A stretch of 64,000 nt of DNA from positions 124,001 through 188,000 of the forward strand of contig JAUYQQ010000023.1 of assembly GCA_030697165.1 (NCBI GenBank), given 5' to 3'. The notes below the pieces were generated by a model. It did not search any database. It had not been told where the DNA came from and saw only the letters and a list, made by a program, of their open reading frames with translations. The stretch is from Acidobacteriota bacterium (GTDB lineage Bacteria > Acidobacteriota > Vicinamibacteria > Vicinamibacterales > UBA2999). Shown piece by piece: positions 63,193 to 64,000 of this stretch (position 1 is the first letter of the stretch; every line of letters begins with the position of its first letter). The position numbers and the translations under genes were made by a program.

Positions 63193-64000
63193 GTGACCGT
63201 TTCAGACTTGGGCGAGCACGCCCTCTTGGGGCGCCTGCTGGCACGTCTCCCCCGCCCGTCGGCCCAGGTGCTGGTGGGGCCGGGTGATGACGCGGCCGTA
63301 CTGGCGCCCGTCCGGAACGAACGTCTGGTGGTCACCACCGACGCCCTCGTCCAGGGCGTGCATTTTTCGAGCGCCTTCTCGCCGGCCGACATTGGCCACA
63401 AGGCGCTGGCCGTGAACTTGAGCGACCTGGCCGCCATGGCGGCGACGCCGCAGTGGGCCTTGCTGTCGTTGGTGTTACCCGGCGATTGGCTGGTTACTGA
63501 CGTTGAAGGATTAGTGGATGGGCTGACCGCCCTGGCCGTGGAGCACGGTGTTTCGGTGGTCGGCGGGAATATCACCCGGACCACGGGTCCCCTGGTGGTG
63601 GACGTCACGGTGGGCGGCACGGTGGCCTCCCGGAAGTGGCTGACGCGCACCGGAGCGATAGCTGGCGACGAGATTTGGGTAAGCGGCACCCTCGGGGGCG
63701 CCAGGGCGGGGCTGGAAATGCTCGGCAGTGCCACGCCGGGAGTCGGGAGTCGGGAGTCGGGAGTCGATCCGGCGTGCATCGGAAGGCAGCGGAGACCTGA
63801 GCCAAGAGTCCGCCTTGGGGTCGCGGTCGGCCGGGGACGGGCCGCGCGGGCGGCGATGGATTTGAGTGACGGCCTGGCCGATGGCATTCGCCAGATCGGT
63901 GCTGCCAGCGGGTGTGGCGCGCGGATTGACGCCGGCGCCCTCCCGATCGAACCGGGCGCCGGGGCCTGGTGGCAGGCTCGAGGCGTTGACCCGGTGATCG
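63193..64000 (+). CDS. thiL: Thiamine-monophosphate kinase, 5' part
   Basis: 269 codons are present; the frame is open at the window edge. ThiL phosphorylates thiamine monophosphate to the diphosphate. Motifs: GPGDDAAVL, TTDALVQGVHF, LAVNLSDLAAMAA, VVGGNITRT and MDLSDGLADG. The GTG start is preferred as it begins VSDLGEHALLGRLL; no -10 box is visible at the leaderless distance. PGVGSRESGVD comes from four GGGAGTC copies (63738-63765). Confidence 0.92.
   Translation, partial: MTVSDLGEHALLGRLLARLPRPSAQVLVGPGDDAAVLAPVRNERLVVTTDALVQGVHFSSAFSPADIGHKALAVNLSDLAAMAATPQWALLSLVLPGDWLVTDVEGLVDGLTALAVEHGVSVVGGNITRTTGPLVVDVTVGGTVASRKWLTRTGAIAGDEIWVSGTLGGARAGLEMLGSATPGVGSRESGVDPACIGRQRRPEPRVRLGVAVGRGRAARAAMDLSDGLADGIRQIGAASGCGARIDAGALPIEPGAGAWWQARGVDPVI
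63738..63765. repeat. Four perfect GGGAGTC heptamers in thiL
   Basis: Exactly four tandem copies, 28 bp. They encode GVGSRESGV in frame and the same unit occurs in queG. Confidence 0.92.

Noticed and set aside
62818-63196. Short frames after zapA (62818-63078, 62963-63196)
   Set aside because: They cover the predicted 6S RNA and its terminator and have no protein features.

Overview
The window looks like chromosomal DNA of an uncultured or poorly characterised Acidobacteriota, most likely class Vicinamibacteria. This is an inference from several features: high GC; Gram-negative lipid A genes (lpxB, lpxD); an Oar-like TonB receptor with an N-terminal carboxypeptidase-regulatory domain; a type III glutamine synthetase; and a genome full of short repeats that also run through coding sequence. 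No phage, plasmid, transposase, CRISPR or rRNA genes are visible. Nearly all the DNA is coding and most genes sit in tight, overlapping operons.

Layout. 1-7.5 kb: end of a sialidase-like gene, a cytochrome c, a ferrous iron operon (feoA-feoB-small membrane protein) with a palindromic operator on its -10 box, then a copper operon (HMA chaperone, membrane cupredoxin, CopA ATPase, CsoR repressor). 7.5-16 kb, minus strand: M49-like lipoprotein peptidase, AlgH, QueG, aconitase and an OpuB-type osmolyte ABC transporter. 16-26 kb: an overlapping minus-strand chain with lpxD, an active/inactive M16 peptidase pair, lpxB, a secreted matrixin and a predicted outer-membrane protein, preceded by a nuclease-like protein and a YdjM-type membrane protein. 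26-36 kb: FadD, a GDSL lipoprotein, GlnN, a glycosyltransferase-TPR fusion and a TonB receptor. 36-45 kb: FKBP, an RNase Z-like hydrolase, gatCA, an acyl-CoA synthetase, rpoZ, Hsp20 and a short-lidded DnaK. 45-55 kb: a second Hsp20, YmdB, xseAB, polyprenyl synthase, TlyA, NadK, MltG, RuvX, EnvC, a catalytically dead S41 homologue and HU. 55-64 kb: tRNA-Val, thrS-infC-rpmI-rplT-pheS-pheT, a ZapB-like protein, zapA, a 6S RNA and the start of thiL.

Two genome-wide themes stand out. First, at least eight families of short palindromic or tandem repeats occupy intergenic gaps and also enter genes in frame, including pheS, pheT, envC (inside its signal peptide), an acyl-CoA synthetase and the OpuB transporter. 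One family has a GTAG/GTGG head before its hairpin, as REP elements mobilised by RAYT (TnpA-REP) transposases do. Second, about a dozen genes have a -10 box only 6-10 nt before the start codon, which predicts leaderless or near-leaderless mRNAs; in the ruvX/envC gap two opposed -10 boxes overlap in one 8-bp sequence. Other points of interest are a likely AUC start codon for infC, a 6S RNA directly after zapA, a DnaK without most of its lid, and an S41 protein with both catalytic residues replaced.
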